From assembly GCA_030740335.1 (NCBI GenBank), contig JASLXL010000142.1, positions 1 to 6,484 on the forward strand: a DNA stretch of 6,484 bases, written 5' to 3'. The notes beneath the pieces were generated by a model. It was not told where the DNA came from and did no database searches. It was given only the letters and a program-made list of their open reading frames with translations. Source of the DNA: SAR202 cluster bacterium. GTDB lineage: Bacteria; Chloroflexota; Dehalococcoidia; SAR202; CAJWER01. Shown in pieces: positions 6,408 through 6,484 of the stretch. The position numbers were made by a program, and so were the translations under genes. The number at the start of each line of letters is the position of its first letter. The first letter of the stretch is position 1.

Positions 6408-6484
6408 TGTCATTTTGACCGGTAGCGAAGAATCTGTGGTGAGGGCCAGGGTACGGTCATACCTCTCCTCAGATTCTTCGTCGT
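6408..6484. repeat. Palindromic intergenic repeat, copy 2 (cut by window end)
   Basis: It starts TGTCATTTTGACC (6408), nine bases after the final stop of the kinase-like remnant. The arm at 6426-6444 pairs with 6462-6480 at 17 of 19 positions, including a perfect 11-bp core (CGAAGAATCTG / CAGATTCTTCG), around a 17-base loop. The first 32 bases match copy 1 (1663-1694) at 24 positions. The closing TGACA end is expected just beyond the window. As a hairpin it may also end or protect transcripts coming from the plus-strand gene. Confidence 0.62.

Noticed and set aside
5976..6413. 145-aa minus-strand reading frame
   Set aside because: It is antisense to the kinase-like remnant, whose plus-strand frame carries clear protein motifs; its open length follows from that codon pattern.
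1..6484. CRISPR array, tRNA, rRNA, insertion sequence or transposase
   Set aside because: I saw no regularly spaced direct repeats, no cloverleaf-like or rRNA-like segment, and no transposase-like translation in any frame.

Overview
The window has moderately high GC and is gene-dense. Four intact genes lie on the minus strand. Two decayed genes on the plus strand lie at the window's edges. The gene types (class V aminotransferase, Gfo/Idh/MocA oxidoreductase, DppB-type permease, glycosidase-like beta-propeller protein) and the dispersed TGTCA...TGAG...GAAG..TCTG palindromic repeats would suit an uncultivated heterotrophic bacterium. A Chloroflexota lineage such as SAR202/Dehalococcoidia is my best guess, but it rests on general resemblance recalled from memory, with no marker gene, and confidence is low.

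Layout, left to right. Positions 2-278 (+) hold the C-terminal part of a sugar-phosphate isomerase/epimerase (TIM barrel). It is broken by a one-base frameshift in a T run at 88-91 and by an in-frame TAG at 186-188. It converges on 286-1452 (-), a class V PLP aminotransferase. The 398-base gap at 1453-1850 contains a rho-independent terminator for minus-strand transcription (1544-1569) and a 111-bp imperfect palindromic repeat (1663-1773). Next come 1851-2888 (-), a Gfo/Idh/MocA protein lacking the usual catalytic residues; 3053-4060 (-), a lone DppB-type permease; and 4154-5536 (-), a GH43/GH32-like beta-propeller protein. From 5721 to 6398 (+) lies a P-loop kinase-like gene. It stays in one frame throughout but is interrupted by TAG, TAA and TAG. 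A plausible sigma70 promoter (5618-5646) and a strong ribosome binding site precede it. The window ends in a second copy of the palindromic repeat (6408-6484).

The three genes from 5536 down to 1851 are in the order expected of one transcript: propeller protein, permease, dehydrogenase. They look like part of a carbohydrate uptake and breakdown locus. The sugar isomerase remnant fits the same theme. The partner permease (DppC), ATPases and binding protein that a DppB subunit needs are not in the window. The aminotransferase has its own ribosome binding site and lies beyond the terminator, so it is probably a separate unit.

I found no new defence or mobile system. The most notable observations are the two frame-readable decayed genes, the related palindromic repeats (one beside the kinase remnant), and the dehydrogenase with its catalytic Lys/Asp/His all replaced.
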